Translations under genes and position numbers: made by a program
Shown here: piece by piece, positions 7,161-14,263 of the stretch
Layout of the letters: the number at the start of each line of letters is the position of its first letter
Position numbering within the stretch: position 1 is the stretch's first letter
The notes under the pieces: model-generated
What the model was told of the DNA's origin: nothing
What the model saw: the letters and a program-made list of their open reading frames with translations, nothing else
The model's database searches: none
Origin: a bacterium
Lineage (GTDB): Bacteria > Spirochaetota > UBA4802 > UBA5550
DNA: 14,263 nucleotides
Reading direction: 5' to 3'
Assembly: GCA_024224995.1 (NCBI GenBank)
Contig: JAAENB010000886.1
Span: 1 to 14,263, forward strand

Positions 7161-8177
7161 TCACCCAAAAAAAAACCTCTTAACAAGCTCCCACCGGTCC
7201 CGCGGCCTCGCGCTCATCTCCGAAGCTATCGCCACAACCAGGTCTTTCCCCGGAATACAAAAAATATGATTCCCCCCTGCTCCATCCGCTGAGAAAGCAG
7301 AGCCGTCCCCCCTGAGCCACCACAAATAACCGTACCCATTGGAATTAGGAGCAGTGGACTCATGAACCCAGGTCTCAGAAATAATCTTTCTCTCTTCCCA
7401 AATACCCCGGTTCAAATACAAAAAACCAAAACGAGCCATGTCCCTGGGACTTATGGTCATGCCCCATCCGCCGGTGGTGATTCCCTGCGGATCTTTTATC
7501 CACCCGGTAACTTCTTTTCCAAAAACATCATCCTGCGTAAATGATTTCATTTCATGATCCGGGATCTCTCTCATGCCAGGAGGGCGGAATAAACGCTCAT
7601 TCGCGAACTCACGGGCGCACATACCAGTGGCACGCGAGATGATGGCAGAGAGCAGGTGCGCGCCTAAACTGTTATACTGAAATTTTCCGGGCTGCCCGTT
7701 TTGACCCAGCAGGGAAAGTATAAACTGCACCCAATCCTTTTGCCGCCGCAGCCTGTTCAGCGGTTCGGACCTGGGGTTTGATTTCCAGGAAAAAGGCGCG
7801 GTCATTGTGAGAAGATGTTTAATAGTGAGGGAGCGTTTCTGTATATCGTCGGCGTTGGGCGCGTACTCGGGGAAAAAATCGAGAACCTTCTGATCGGCAC
7901 TCTTGATATATCCCGCGTCAATAGCAATGCCAATGAGGGCCGATATAAAACTCTTGGTCACGGAGGCAACACTATGGGTGTCATCAGGGCCAAAGCCCCT
8001 GGCATATTTTTCAAAGACGATATACCCTTTTCGAACCACAACAATACCATTAATACTTTTGTACTGAGATTGTAACGCCCTGTCAAGATCAAGAAGTTTA
8101 TCCCGGTCCATGCCCGGGTCTGCCGCGCGCCATTCCCGTGTTGGCCAGTAATCTCTTTTTATGTCTGGTATGTTCAT
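7161..8177 (-). CDS. Serine hydrolase, class C beta-lactamase fold (esterase/peptidase-like)
   Basis: A 338-residue member of the beta-lactamase-related (S12/EstB-like) serine hydrolases. The nucleophile motif SxxK is SVTK (Ser72, Lys75), preceded by HSVASVTKSF as usual in the family. The second motif is YNS (Tyr168). The HLLTMT block near residue 121 and a glycine-rich GAGGNHIFCIP segment near the C-terminus, at the place of the KTG/HTG strand, complete the fold. No signal peptide or lipobox is visible, so a cytoplasmic place is likely and antibiotic resistance unlikely; these enzymes commonly hydrolyse esters, lactones or amides. The substrate is unknown. The ATG at 8177 has a poor ribosome binding site, but no better start was found. 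It is convergent to oleA with a 56-base gap and divergent from the TonB receptor gene. Confidence 0.85.
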   Translation of the reverse strand: MNIPDIKRDYWPTREWRAADPGMDRDKLLDLDRALQSQYKSINGIVVVRKGYIVFEKYARGFGPDDTHSVASVTKSFISALIGIAIDAGYIKSADQKVLDFFPEYAPNADDIQKRSLTIKHLLTMTAPFSWKSNPRSEPLNRLRRQKDWVQFILSLLGQNGQPGKFQYNSLGAHLLSAIISRATGMCAREFANERLFRPPGMREIPDHEMKSFTQDDVFGKEVTGWIKDPQGITTGGWGMTISPRDMARFGFLYLNRGIWEERKIISETWVHESTAPNSNGYGYLWWLRGDGSAFSADGAGGNHIFCIPGKDLVVAIASEMSARPRDRWELVKRFFFG

Positions 8178-8230
8178 TATTTAGCTGCCATGTGTTTTAC
8201 GTTTCTTCGTTTCGACATTTCTTCATTACC

Positions 8231-8260
8231 ATATTACTTTCTCCTCGATTTTTTTTTCAA
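8231..8260 (-). promoter_or_regulatory. Candidate promoter of the serine hydrolase gene
   Basis: On the minus strand TTGAAA (8260-8255) and TAATAT (8236-8231) are 18 bases apart, giving a leader of about 47 bases. Between the hexamers there is a GAGGAG followed by an ATG that opens only 11 codons. Moderate match. Confidence 0.4.
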
Positions 8261-8370
8261 GGGAAATTACACCTTATTTCAGGATAATTTTTGTTTTAAA
8301 ACCGGCATAAACGCTGCGTCTCAAAAACGAGTAATTGCAAAAAAAAACTTTTATTTTCAAAAATTAATAG

Positions 8371-8376
8371 TATAAT
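8371..8376 (+). promoter_or_regulatory. -10 element upstream of the TonB receptor gene
   Basis: A perfect TATAAT lies 66 bases before the receptor start in the 265-base divergent gap. No good -35 box stands 16-18 bases upstream (only T-rich sequence), so the promoter may need an activator. The rest of the gap is AT-rich, holding the hydrolase promoter and no supported gene. Confidence 0.35.
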
Positions 8377-8442
8377 CAAATTACTTAAAGATAAACGAAT
8401 TTTAGTGGTTTTATTAGTGTTTTTTATTAATAGGATAAGACG

Positions 8443-10680
8443 ATGCCAGGTATATTAACATTTTCACGACCAGTATTTATGCTGATATTATTTTTATTTA
8501 TTGTTTTTCCCGTAACCCGGATTTCAGCCCAATCAAAAGAAGAAGTGGAGGAGATCTGGTCATATTCCCTTGAAGAGCTTATGAGTATAAAGGTTACAAC
8601 TGCGTCAAAATCCTCTGAAAAACTATTGGAAGTTCCGGCAACGATGATAGTCATTACAAAAGAGGATATTGAACAGCGAGGGTATACTGAATTGTCCCAA
8701 ATTTTTGATGATTTGCCCGGCATGGATGTAATTCGGCCTTATGGAGATCTTTATTTTATGAATTATGTCCGAGGAATGCGCGCAACAAATTCGGAATATT
8801 ATATTATCATGATTGACGGAGTACAATTCAGCCATCTCTATTTTAATGACACCTATCAACTGATCTCTTTTCCTTTGAGCAATATCAAACAGGTTGAAGT
8901 GCTCTACGGTCCGGCGTCTTCAATCTACGGCTTAAACGCTATGATGGGCATTATTAATATTATCACCCAAAAAAAAATCGAAAAAGACGGCGTATCACTG
9001 GATGCTGATTTTACTTATGGAATAAATAATTATTATAATGGAGACGTTAACTTTTTTTACATGGATAAGGACTTCCGGCTTTCTTTGACCGGCCGTTTTG
9101 AACAATATGATATAGGAGATTTTATAGACACAAACCAATATGAATACTCAAAAGAGTCTTATTATCATAACAATGCTCTCTGGGGAGTTCTGTCGAATAA
9201 GAATGGTTTTGGAGGGGATACATATTCCGTTGCCAGGAACAGGGCTCTCGATCTCCGGGTTTATTACCGGTCACTGGAAATAGCGATCCAATATTTCGTT
9301 ACTGATACCGGCTATGGTATGGTTTATCCTGCCGATTCCGGCCATAATAAAGCCCGATGGATAAAACCCCAGCTTTCAATATACGCCCGGCTGGAAAGCA
9401 AACTTCATAAAAATATACAATCAACAACAATGATACGATACCGTGAATGCGACTCAAGTAATTCCACCTATATTGAAGGATGGCATTTAACCGGACCGTC
9501 CGATGACATACTTGGCACCTCCGTTAGTAATGAACGGATATTGAAATATTCATACTGGCCAACCCAAAACAGGAGTTATGCGATTTCCCAGGATTTGAGC
9601 GTTACTCCCTTGAAACAGCTTTCCTTCGTGAGCGGATTTAGATATGAATATAAAGATTTACAACAGGCATTTGGGTCGTATCATGGTTTTATGAAACCGG
9701 CCGACACTACCGGGAACCTGGACGCTTTTGTCGGAGCCCCTCCATCCGATAGTGACTATTATAATAACAGGATCTACTGGACAGAGACCGGGCTCTTTTT
9801 ACAGGGGAAAGCGGTCCTGGCTGATATTCATTATATTGTCGCTGGAGTTCGATGGGACAGAAATTCAGAATACGGCAATATCATTTCTTACCGGGGAGGA
9901 TATATCGTCCGCTTTCTTGATGATTTTGTGGGAAAACTCCTTTACGGGCAAAGCTACCGTGAACCCAACCCCAGGGTCCTCTATGGCGGCTGGGACGCGG
10001 ACGCGAGTTCGCCCAACCTTAAGCCTGAAAAAGCTCAGACCGTTGACGTCAGTTTACAGCATACGGTCAGTTTTCTCAGTAATATGATCAATGCCTATTA
10101 TGTCCATATGTCCGATATGATCCAGAGTTCGAAAAATATTGGATCCCGGCATAGTGCTGGTTTTGACTATCATTTAAAAGCGGAATTTCAGCCTCTTTTT
10201 ATTGAGCGCTTATCTCTCTGGGGATACTACAGTTTTATTGCTTATGCCAAAAGTGATGAAAAATATAACTCCGCCACAGATTCCTATGATGAGACTGATA
10301 TTGGAGATATCGCGAAACATAAGATTTTCCTGGGCGCCACAGTAGTGGTATTTAAAGATTTCAGCTTTACTCTTCGGGGGCGATATATCGGTAAACGAGA
10401 TACCCAATACACCAATCCCGTTGATACTGTAGCCGCCTATTTTTTATTGGACTTCAACATATTGTATAAGAATCTTTGTATAGAAGGGCTGGATCTTTCA
10501 TGCAAAATTTATAATCTTTTTAACACGCAGTATTATCATCCCGGCATTAGAACCGCTGATGCCGGGAAAACTCCGGGATCATGGTCCGGATCAACATGGA
10601 ACGGAAGCGCCGGTAACTATAACTCATTACTTCCGCAGCCGGGGCGCAGAATATTCGTTTCCCTGGGGATAAAAATATGA
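8443..10680 (+). CDS. TonB-dependent outer-membrane receptor
   Basis: A 745-residue receptor that would import a ligand across the outer membrane using energy from TonB-ExbB-ExbD. The N-terminus has a signal peptide (Arg9, then a hydrophobic core, cleavage probably after ISA at residue 29). The mature start carries SYSLEELMSIKVTTASKSS, typical for a large receptor subgroup. The plug domain follows (about residues 60-175), with EVPATMIVITKEDI, FDDLPGMDVIR, the VRGM and IDGV turns, and VEVLYGPASSIYGLNAMMGIINIIT. The remainder is a 22-strand-type barrel rich in alternating aromatic residues, ending PGRRIFVSLGIKI. No second TonB-system gene lies nearby. The ligand is not predictable; the neighbourhood gives no siderophore or cobalamin genes. 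AGGA (8432-8435) is 7 bases before the ATG. Codon use resembles the acyltransferase and terpene synthase genes. Confidence 0.92.
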   Translation: MPGILTFSRPVFMLILFLFIVFPVTRISAQSKEEVEEIWSYSLEELMSIKVTTASKSSEKLLEVPATMIVITKEDIEQRGYTELSQIFDDLPGMDVIRPYGDLYFMNYVRGMRATNSEYYIIMIDGVQFSHLYFNDTYQLISFPLSNIKQVEVLYGPASSIYGLNAMMGIINIITQKKIEKDGVSLDADFTYGINNYYNGDVNFFYMDKDFRLSLTGRFEQYDIGDFIDTNQYEYSKESYYHNNALWGVLSNKNGFGGDTYSVARNRALDLRVYYRSLEIAIQYFVTDTGYGMVYPADSGHNKARWIKPQLSIYARLESKLHKNIQSTTMIRYRECDSSNSTYIEGWHLTGPSDDILGTSVSNERILKYSYWPTQNRSYAISQDLSVTPLKQLSFVSGFRYEYKDLQQAFGSYHGFMKPADTTGNLDAFVGAPPSDSDYYNNRIYWTETGLFLQGKAVLADIHYIVAGVRWDRNSEYGNIISYRGGYIVRFLDDFVGKLLYGQSYREPNPRVLYGGWDADASSPNLKPEKAQTVDVSLQHTVSFLSNMINAYYVHMSDMIQSSKNIGSRHSAGFDYHLKAEFQPLFIERLSLWGYYSFIAYAKSDEKYNSATDSYDETDIGDIAKHKIFLGATVVVFKDFSFTLRGRYIGKRDTQYTNPVDTVAAYFLLDFNILYKNLCIEGLDLSCKIYNLFNTQYYHPGIRTADAGKTPGSWSGSTWNGSAGNYNSLLPQPGRRIFVSLGIKI

Positions 10681-10690
10681 TTATTCTTTT

Positions 10691-10714
10691 AGCTGAAAAG
10701 GGCTTGTTTTTTTT
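10691..10714 (+). terminator. Weak candidate terminator after the receptor gene
   Basis: AGCT (10691-10694) and GGCT (10701-10704) can form a 4-bp stem with one G-U pair, followed by TG and eight T. The U-tract is good and the stem is poor, so termination may be partial and the next gene could be read through. Confidence 0.3.
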
Positions 10715-10789
10715 ATATGTTTATTTTATTTAGTCATATAAATAGAAATAGATACTTTCTTTAATTAAATCAACTTTTAGGAGAATCCC

Positions 10790-11566
10790 ATGCTCACAAT
10801 TATTGGTGTTGTATCATTAATCGCTATTATACTACTGCTGTCATACCAGCTTTTTCGACGATATCCAATTACAGCATGGATTGTATTTTTAGTCGTCCCT
10901 TTCCCGCTTATAGCGGTCTTAATAAAGAACGGTCTTAGCGACGTCTTTATATGGATAAAGCTCCATTCCGTCTATTTTGGCATCTGCTGTCTCCAGGCAT
11001 ACCGAACAACCTCCCTGGGCTCTAAAAAATGGCTATCCCTGGTAATTTACCTGATCCTGTTCTTTAATATCCTGGAAGCGGTCATCGTGGATATCACTGG
11101 CGGGCAAACCGACTTTTACCTGAACGCTGCTGCCGGTTTTCTCCTCATGATCACCATTCCCGGCATAAGAACCATCTCTGTTGGAAAGAACGATGAAAAG
11201 AGCAGGTTTAATGACCTGGAGTGGGATCTTCCCCTGGGATGGATTATCGGTTATACCATATGGAACCTGCAATTTATATACCTGAACTATCCCGGATACG
11301 TTTTCTGCAATTTCGCAGTACTTGGGATCCCTTTATTGATTGGTATTATTAATAACAAACACTGGTTCCAGGCCCGGGCCTTTACCCTGGGTTTTTACTT
11401 AATGGTTATCTATATTTCCAATGATCTTTTTGAAGCCTTGCCCACGCCGGGGCTGGAAAACGCTGCCGTGCGCTTTGGGGCTTCCATAGTAAGTATTGTT
11501 TTTATGCTCACATACACAGTATGGTTTTTTGTTAACAAGTACAGGTCTTCCCGGAATGTATCTTAA
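10790..11566 (+). CDS. Polytopic membrane protein of unknown function
   Basis: A 258-residue protein made almost entirely of eight or nine hydrophobic segments (for example residues 2-22, 27-45, 54-71, 81-100, 108-129, 150-168 and three more to residue 250), with a short basic tail (KYRSSRN). The segment WDLPLGWIIGYTIWNLQFIY and the later ISNDLFEALPTP are distinctive and probably define a family; it reminds me faintly of the DUF5692 membrane family, a guess that a profile search could settle. There is no signal peptide, ATP-binding motif or catalytic signature. AGGAGA (10779-10784) lies 5 bases before the ATG, a strong start. It follows the TonB receptor gene after 109 bases with only a weak terminator between, so co-transcription with the receptor is plausible, suggesting a role in the inner membrane for the same ligand or signal. 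Confidence 0.75.
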   Translation: MLTIIGVVSLIAIILLLSYQLFRRYPITAWIVFLVVPFPLIAVLIKNGLSDVFIWIKLHSVYFGICCLQAYRTTSLGSKKWLSLVIYLILFFNILEAVIVDITGGQTDFYLNAAAGFLLMITIPGIRTISVGKNDEKSRFNDLEWDLPLGWIIGYTIWNLQFIYLNYPGYVFCNFAVLGIPLLIGIINNKHWFQARAFTLGFYLMVIYISNDLFEALPTPGLENAAVRFGASIVSIVFMLTYTVWFFVNKYRSSRNVS

Positions 11567-11600
11567 AAATTAAATCCTCTTCTTAAATAAAAAAACACGA

Positions 11601-11630
11601 AAAAATCTCCTGGAATGATATCCAGGGGAT
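11601..11630 (-). terminator. Orphan minus-strand intrinsic terminator
   Basis: ATCTCCTGGA (11605-11614) pairs with TCCAGGGGAT (11621-11630) as a 10-bp stem with one G-T wobble around a 6-base loop. On the minus strand it is followed directly by TTTTT (complement of 11601-11605); on the plus strand it has no U-tract. No intact minus-strand gene ends here; the nearest candidate is the remnant ending at 11703. Confidence 0.6.
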
Positions 11631-11702
11631 CTTCCGCGCATCCTGCAAAGAAAAGACTTATTTATATTTTTTTGCGCATGGGGTATACACAGCTTTTCAC
11701 CT

Positions 11703-11804
11703 CTATCCTGCTAATTTCCTTAAATATAATAAGAACACCCAGTCCGCCAACAGAAAGGGAATGAACGCTAGGTGGAGAGCAATGAACAACAGGATTATTG
11801 AATT
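11703..11804 (-). pseudogene. Possible 3' remnant of a membrane-protein gene
   Basis: On the minus strand a frame opens after a TAA (11805-11807) and runs 33 codons to TAG at 11703 without an ATG. It encodes a continuous hydrophobic stretch with a charged end, including LHLAFIPFLLADWVFLLYLR, which looks like the last two membrane segments of a protein. The minus-oriented terminator at 11601-11630 lies 73 bases past its stop, as expected for a real 3' end. The terpene synthase promoter begins 15 bases after the break. Coincidence cannot be excluded for so short a frame. The rest of the 377-base gap (11567-11943) shows only a 15-codon plus-strand frame at about 11761 of no clear meaning. Confidence 0.35.
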
Positions 11805-11821
11805 TTAATCTCAAAACAAAG

Positions 11822-11850
11822 TTGACGATGTTATAAAAAATTAGTATTTT
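11822..11850 (+). promoter_or_regulatory. Promoter of the terpene synthase gene
   Basis: TTGACG (11822-11827) and TATTTT (11845-11850) are 17 bases apart. The predicted leader of about 85 bases contains a small CGGC/GCCG hairpin near 11877-11889. Confidence 0.45.
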
Positions 11851-11943
11851 TATGTAGTCTTGTCAGAACAGCCATCGGCGGATTGCCGGGCTTTTCCACA
11901 GAAATTTATTGGATAGAAAAATTACATATAACGCAGGAGGGGT

Positions 11944-12918
11944 ATGATGCTTGATGTTAAAAAGTTGATGCCGCAGCTTTCATTTAGAGTGAGTATAAAA
12001 GACCCGGACGCAAAGGTGTCCGCAGGTGAATCCCTGACGAACAATTCCATTACCTGGCTCAAAAAATATGGCATAATTCTCAATAACGATGATGAGAGTT
12101 ATTTTCGCGCACTCTGCGGCGGCCAGTTTGCTACCCTGGTTTATCCGCATGCATACATCGAAGGACAGCAATTAATCAGTGATTTCATATGTATATGTTT
12201 TATTATCGACGACATGTTCGATAACGACGTTAAAAATTGGAAAGATGGGATCAATTGTTCTGTTGTTGAGCAAGAGCTGGGTGACTATCTTGAAACGGGA
12301 GATCCTGACTCAATCAAAGACAACTATTTACTGTGCCAGGCAATGTTCAATTTACGGCAGCGTATTATGGATCAATCCGTATCAGACGATTGGTACCAGC
12401 GTTTTGTTTCCGATTTTCGGTCCTGGATCGCAGTTTCTGAAGAGGAAGCCGGAATGATGAAAAAGGGAATGGCGGTAACACCGGAAGATCTTATTCGACT
12501 TCGACCCGACGCAGGAGCCTGCTATGTATTCATGAATTTTATCGACCTGTTCGTTAGTACCACAATAGATGAAAAATTATTCTCAAGCCAGGATATGCTT
12601 TCCCTGAGAAAACTTGCCGGTCTTCTTACGATATTCCCCAATGATCTACTTTCTTATCAAAGAGAGACAGCCTCAAACCAGGGACTTAACTTTTTGACGG
12701 CGTTGCAAACCCATGAGGGAAAAAATCTCTCCGAAGCTGCCACGGCTGTCATCCGGTTACACAACTCAAATTTAGAGAACTTCGAAGAGCTCGCGGCTCC
12801 GTATTTAGAAGACGGGGATTCACCAATGGCACTCTACCTTGAAGCGCTTAGCGAATGGGACCACGGACTGTATTTATGGGGATTGCACGCTGAACGGTAC
12901 GGCCTGGGTCAAGTATGA
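11944..12918 (+). CDS. Bacterial class I terpene synthase
   Basis: Class I terpene synthases ionise a prenyl diphosphate through a trinuclear magnesium cluster and cyclise or rearrange the cation. All diagnostic sites are present in this 324-residue protein. The aspartate-rich motif is DDMFD (89-93, a full DDxxD). The NSE triad is NDLLSYQRE (Asn233, Ser237, Glu241). Arg187 in LIRLRPDAG lies exactly 46 residues before the triad, the spacing known for the diphosphate sensor. The C-terminal pair Arg318-Tyr319 follows Trp312. Length is typical of single-domain bacterial sesqui-/monoterpene synthases. The chain length used and the product cannot be inferred. AGGAGG (11935-11940) favours either ATG 11944 or ATG 11947 (3 or 6 bases away); the second has the better spacing. 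No prenyl diphosphate synthase, P450 or methyltransferase is adjacent. The gene has its own promoter and ends one base from a convergent gene. Confidence 0.9.
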   Translation: MMLDVKKLMPQLSFRVSIKDPDAKVSAGESLTNNSITWLKKYGIILNNDDESYFRALCGGQFATLVYPHAYIEGQQLISDFICICFIIDDMFDNDVKNWKDGINCSVVEQELGDYLETGDPDSIKDNYLLCQAMFNLRQRIMDQSVSDDWYQRFVSDFRSWIAVSEEEAGMMKKGMAVTPEDLIRLRPDAGACYVFMNFIDLFVSTTIDEKLFSSQDMLSLRKLAGLLTIFPNDLLSYQRETASNQGLNFLTALQTHEGKNLSEAATAVIRLHNSNLENFEELAAPYLEDGDSPMALYLEALSEWDHGLYLWGLHAERYGLGQV

Positions 12919-12919
12919 C

Positions 12920-13603
12920 TCAAATTGAAGTTCCCTTATGCAGCCAGGAATACATATCCATGGATTCGCCGGCAGATTCCAGATCCCGTTCCAGGCACCA
13001 GATGGGATGCCATTTCCGATGAGCATTTTTTGAATACATTTCCACAAACTGATGATCTTTTTCCTGGGACTCTCTGAGATAATCAAACTCAATTGTGGGA
13101 ATGCATCTTGGCTCGGTTGTTGAAAAGGAAAGAGCTGCGTTACCCGGAAAAACTTCTTCTTCAAATGTCACGGTAACCCGCCAGAAAAAACCGGCGTTAG
13201 GGCTCCCATCATCGAATTCCGGCTTATGGGATTTTTCAATAGCAGAGACTCTACCGGAGATCCAGTCCGTTTCCGGTAAACTGTTGGGAGTATCTGCCGC
13301 GAATACAACTACTCTTTCATCTTCGCGAAACGATTCATTTCGCAAACGGGGAAACAGGGGTTTTGACAAAGCAGCATCAACCTTTTCGGAAAGATACCGT
13401 ATCCCCTGTGAAAGGGAAGATAACTCATCTCGTGACGTCCCTCTTGTCATTTGAAAATTTACATTCACCCTGGCGAAATGAATGATGTTTTCGATATTTT
13501 TTTTACCGATGATTTCTATTTGGTCCCATCGGGAAATGCCCTGAAGACGATGTTCATCATTTCCTAATAATTCCTGAAGAGTGGGAAGATCTGTATGGTT
13601 CAT
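12920..13603 (-). CDS. Unrecognised 227-residue protein coupled to the UvrA-family gene
   Basis: I do not recognise this protein. Residues 1-85 look helical, with a charged, soluble character; residues about 90-175 look beta-rich (VVVFAADTPN, ISGRVSAIEK, FFWRVTVTFEEEV, AALSFST), and the rest is helical with many Trp/His/Cys residues (KWHPIWCLERD). No signal peptide, membrane segment, nucleotide-binding motif or metal-ligand pattern is evident, so it is probably cytoplasmic. Its ATG overlaps the stop of the upstream UvrA-family gene (ATGA, 13600-13603) and it has a perfect AGGAGG 7 bases before the start, which points to translational coupling and a shared role, possibly an accessory to the UvrA-like ATPase. 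It ends one base from the terpene synthase stop, with no visible terminator between. Coding status is well supported, function open. Confidence 0.75.
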   Translation of the reverse strand: MNHTDLPTLQELLGNDEHRLQGISRWDQIEIIGKKNIENIIHFARVNVNFQMTRGTSRDELSSLSQGIRYLSEKVDAALSKPLFPRLRNESFREDERVVVFAADTPNSLPETDWISGRVSAIEKSHKPEFDDGSPNAGFFWRVTVTFEEEVFPGNAALSFSTTEPRCIPTIEFDYLRESQEKDHQFVEMYSKNAHRKWHPIWCLERDLESAGESMDMYSWLHKGTSI

Positions 13604-14263
13604 CTGTAAACCTCCTGTGGTTTCCCGAGATATTTTCCTGTTACGGATTTCCGGTCTTTTTTCAACGCCCCGGGCGAACCCTCGGCAATGATCCTCCCTC
13701 CTTCCGCTCCTCCCCCGGGACCAAGTTCTATGATCCAGTCACAGGCTGAAAGAACTGCCGGGTCATGCTCAATAACAATGACGGAATTTCCCTGTGCCGC
13801 AAGCTCGTCTAATAACGACATAAGTTTGGCAGTATCATACAAACTAAGACCCGTAGTAGGTTCATCCAGCACATACAAAATATTCCCTTTCCGCCGCCTG
13901 CCAATCTCTTTGGCCAGTTTGATCCGCTGCGATTCTCCTCCGCTCAGAGTCGGCGTGGGCTGGCCCAGGCCGATGTATCCCATGCCAATCCGTTCCATGA
14001 CTTGTAATGTGGAAACAATCCCCTTGTTATCTTCAAAGAAGGTGACAGCTTCGGAAACAGGCATCTCAAGAATCTCGAAAATATTTTTATTTTTATAGGG
14101 AACAGATAACGCTTCTTCGTTGTACCGTTTTCCGCGGCATTCCCCGCATTCGTTATAAATATAAAAATCACTCCCCAGCCAGATCTTTTCACGGCCGCTG
14201 CCGCCGCACCCGGAACAGGCTCCTTTTGAGTTAAAAGAAAAATGACCTGCCGATAATTTTTGC
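13600..14263 (-). CDS. uvrA: UvrA-family ATPase, C-terminal part (5' end outside window)
   Basis: The frame enters from the right edge (complete codons from 14262) and shows the last 220 residues. UvrA is the DNA-damage-recognising ABC ATPase of nucleotide excision repair, acting with UvrB. In order: a zinc finger of the form CSGC-x19-CGEC, then GKRYNEEAL and the NIFEILEMPVSEAVTFF linker, the GLGQPTPTLSGGESQRIKLA signature, Walker B LYVLDEPTTGL, and the switch IVIEHD; the end (ELGPGGGAEGGRI, GSPGALKK) is standard for the second ABC domain. The signature serine-glycine-glycine and Walker B glutamate are intact. The inner ATG at 14064 is not the start, because the zinc finger is encoded before it. 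Whether this is the housekeeping UvrA or a UvrA2-type paralogue, a class sometimes tied to drug or genotoxin tolerance, cannot be decided without the N-terminal half. It is followed, with a 4-base overlap, by an unknown gene, which is not usual for housekeeping uvrA. Confidence 0.92.
   Translation of the reverse strand, partial: QKLSAGHFSFNSKGACSGCGGSGREKIWLGSDFYIYNECGECRGKRYNEEALSVPYKNKNIFEILEMPVSEAVTFFEDNKGIVSTLQVMERIGMGYIGLGQPTPTLSGGESQRIKLAKEIGRRRKGNILYVLDEPTTGLSLYDTAKLMSLLDELAAQGNSVIVIEHDPAVLSACDWIIELGPGGGAEGGRIIAEGSPGALKKDRKSVTGKYLGKPQEVYR
13611..13616 (-). promoter_or_regulatory. Ribosome binding site fixing the start of the unknown gene
   Basis: AGGAGG on the minus strand lies inside the last codons of the UvrA-family gene, 7 bases before the ATG at 13603. 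This decides the start and supports reinitiation from the overlapping stop. Confidence 0.7.

Noticed and set aside
8190..8375. 61-codon plus-strand frame in the divergent gap before the TonB receptor
   Set aside because: Made of AT-rich intergenic sequence, overlaps promoter elements on both strands, and lacks a ribosome binding site.
13095..13454. Plus-strand 119-codon frame opposite the unknown minus-strand gene
   Set aside because: It has no ribosome binding site and no recognisable protein features, whereas the minus-strand frame has AGGAGG, a coupled start and continuous coding-like composition.
13944..14192. Minus-strand 82-codon frame overlapping the UvrA zinc-finger region
   Set aside because: It is a different frame over sequence that clearly encodes the UvrA zinc finger and signature; the amino acid content is low-complexity and meaningless.

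Overview
The window comes from a moderately AT-rich Gram-negative bacterium: it encodes a TonB-dependent outer-membrane receptor with a signal peptide. A tungsten-type aldehyde:ferredoxin oxidoreductase (AOR) points to an anaerobic or facultatively anaerobic life. The mix of genes would fit a Desulfobacterota- or Spirochaetota-like genome, but no phylogenetic marker is complete here, so that placement is a guess. No rRNA, tRNA, CRISPR array, transposase or integrase was seen.

Left part (1-4.7 kb): the 3' part of an RloB-family gene (TOPRIM-like, defence-associated) with an unusual C-terminal extension; then a promoter inside its 3' end, a structured leader that looks like a molybdenum/tungsten-cofactor riboswitch, and the AOR gene. 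A defence-like AAA/ABC-class ATPase with its own near-consensus promoter follows, then a MoaD/ThiS sulfur carrier ending in Gly-Gly that would logically belong with the AOR. The ATPase therefore appears to interrupt an AOR-moaD unit.

Middle part (4.7-8.2 kb): an integral membrane acyltransferase (acyltransferase-3 family), a C/A homopolymer tract, a clearly recognisable OleA (head-to-head fatty acyl condensing thiolase) with its own promoter, and a convergent serine hydrolase of the class C beta-lactamase fold with its own terminator. OleB, OleC and OleD are absent from the window.

Right part (8.2-14.3 kb): a TonB-dependent receptor, a polytopic membrane protein of unknown function, a 377-base gap holding what looks like the 3' remnant of a minus-strand membrane-protein gene plus its orphan terminator, and a bacterial class I terpene synthase with all diagnostic motifs at the expected spacing. 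Convergent to it, on the minus strand, is the C-terminal part of a UvrA-family ATPase translationally coupled (4-base overlap) to an unrecognised 227-residue protein.

The most interesting points are a terpene synthase and a stand-alone OleA within 6 kb of each other, with an outer-membrane receptor and an unknown membrane protein between them; the candidate cofactor riboswitch ahead of AOR; and the unknown protein coupled to UvrA. That the OleA-to-terpene-synthase genes form one pathway is an inference: most have their own promoters and no operon links them.
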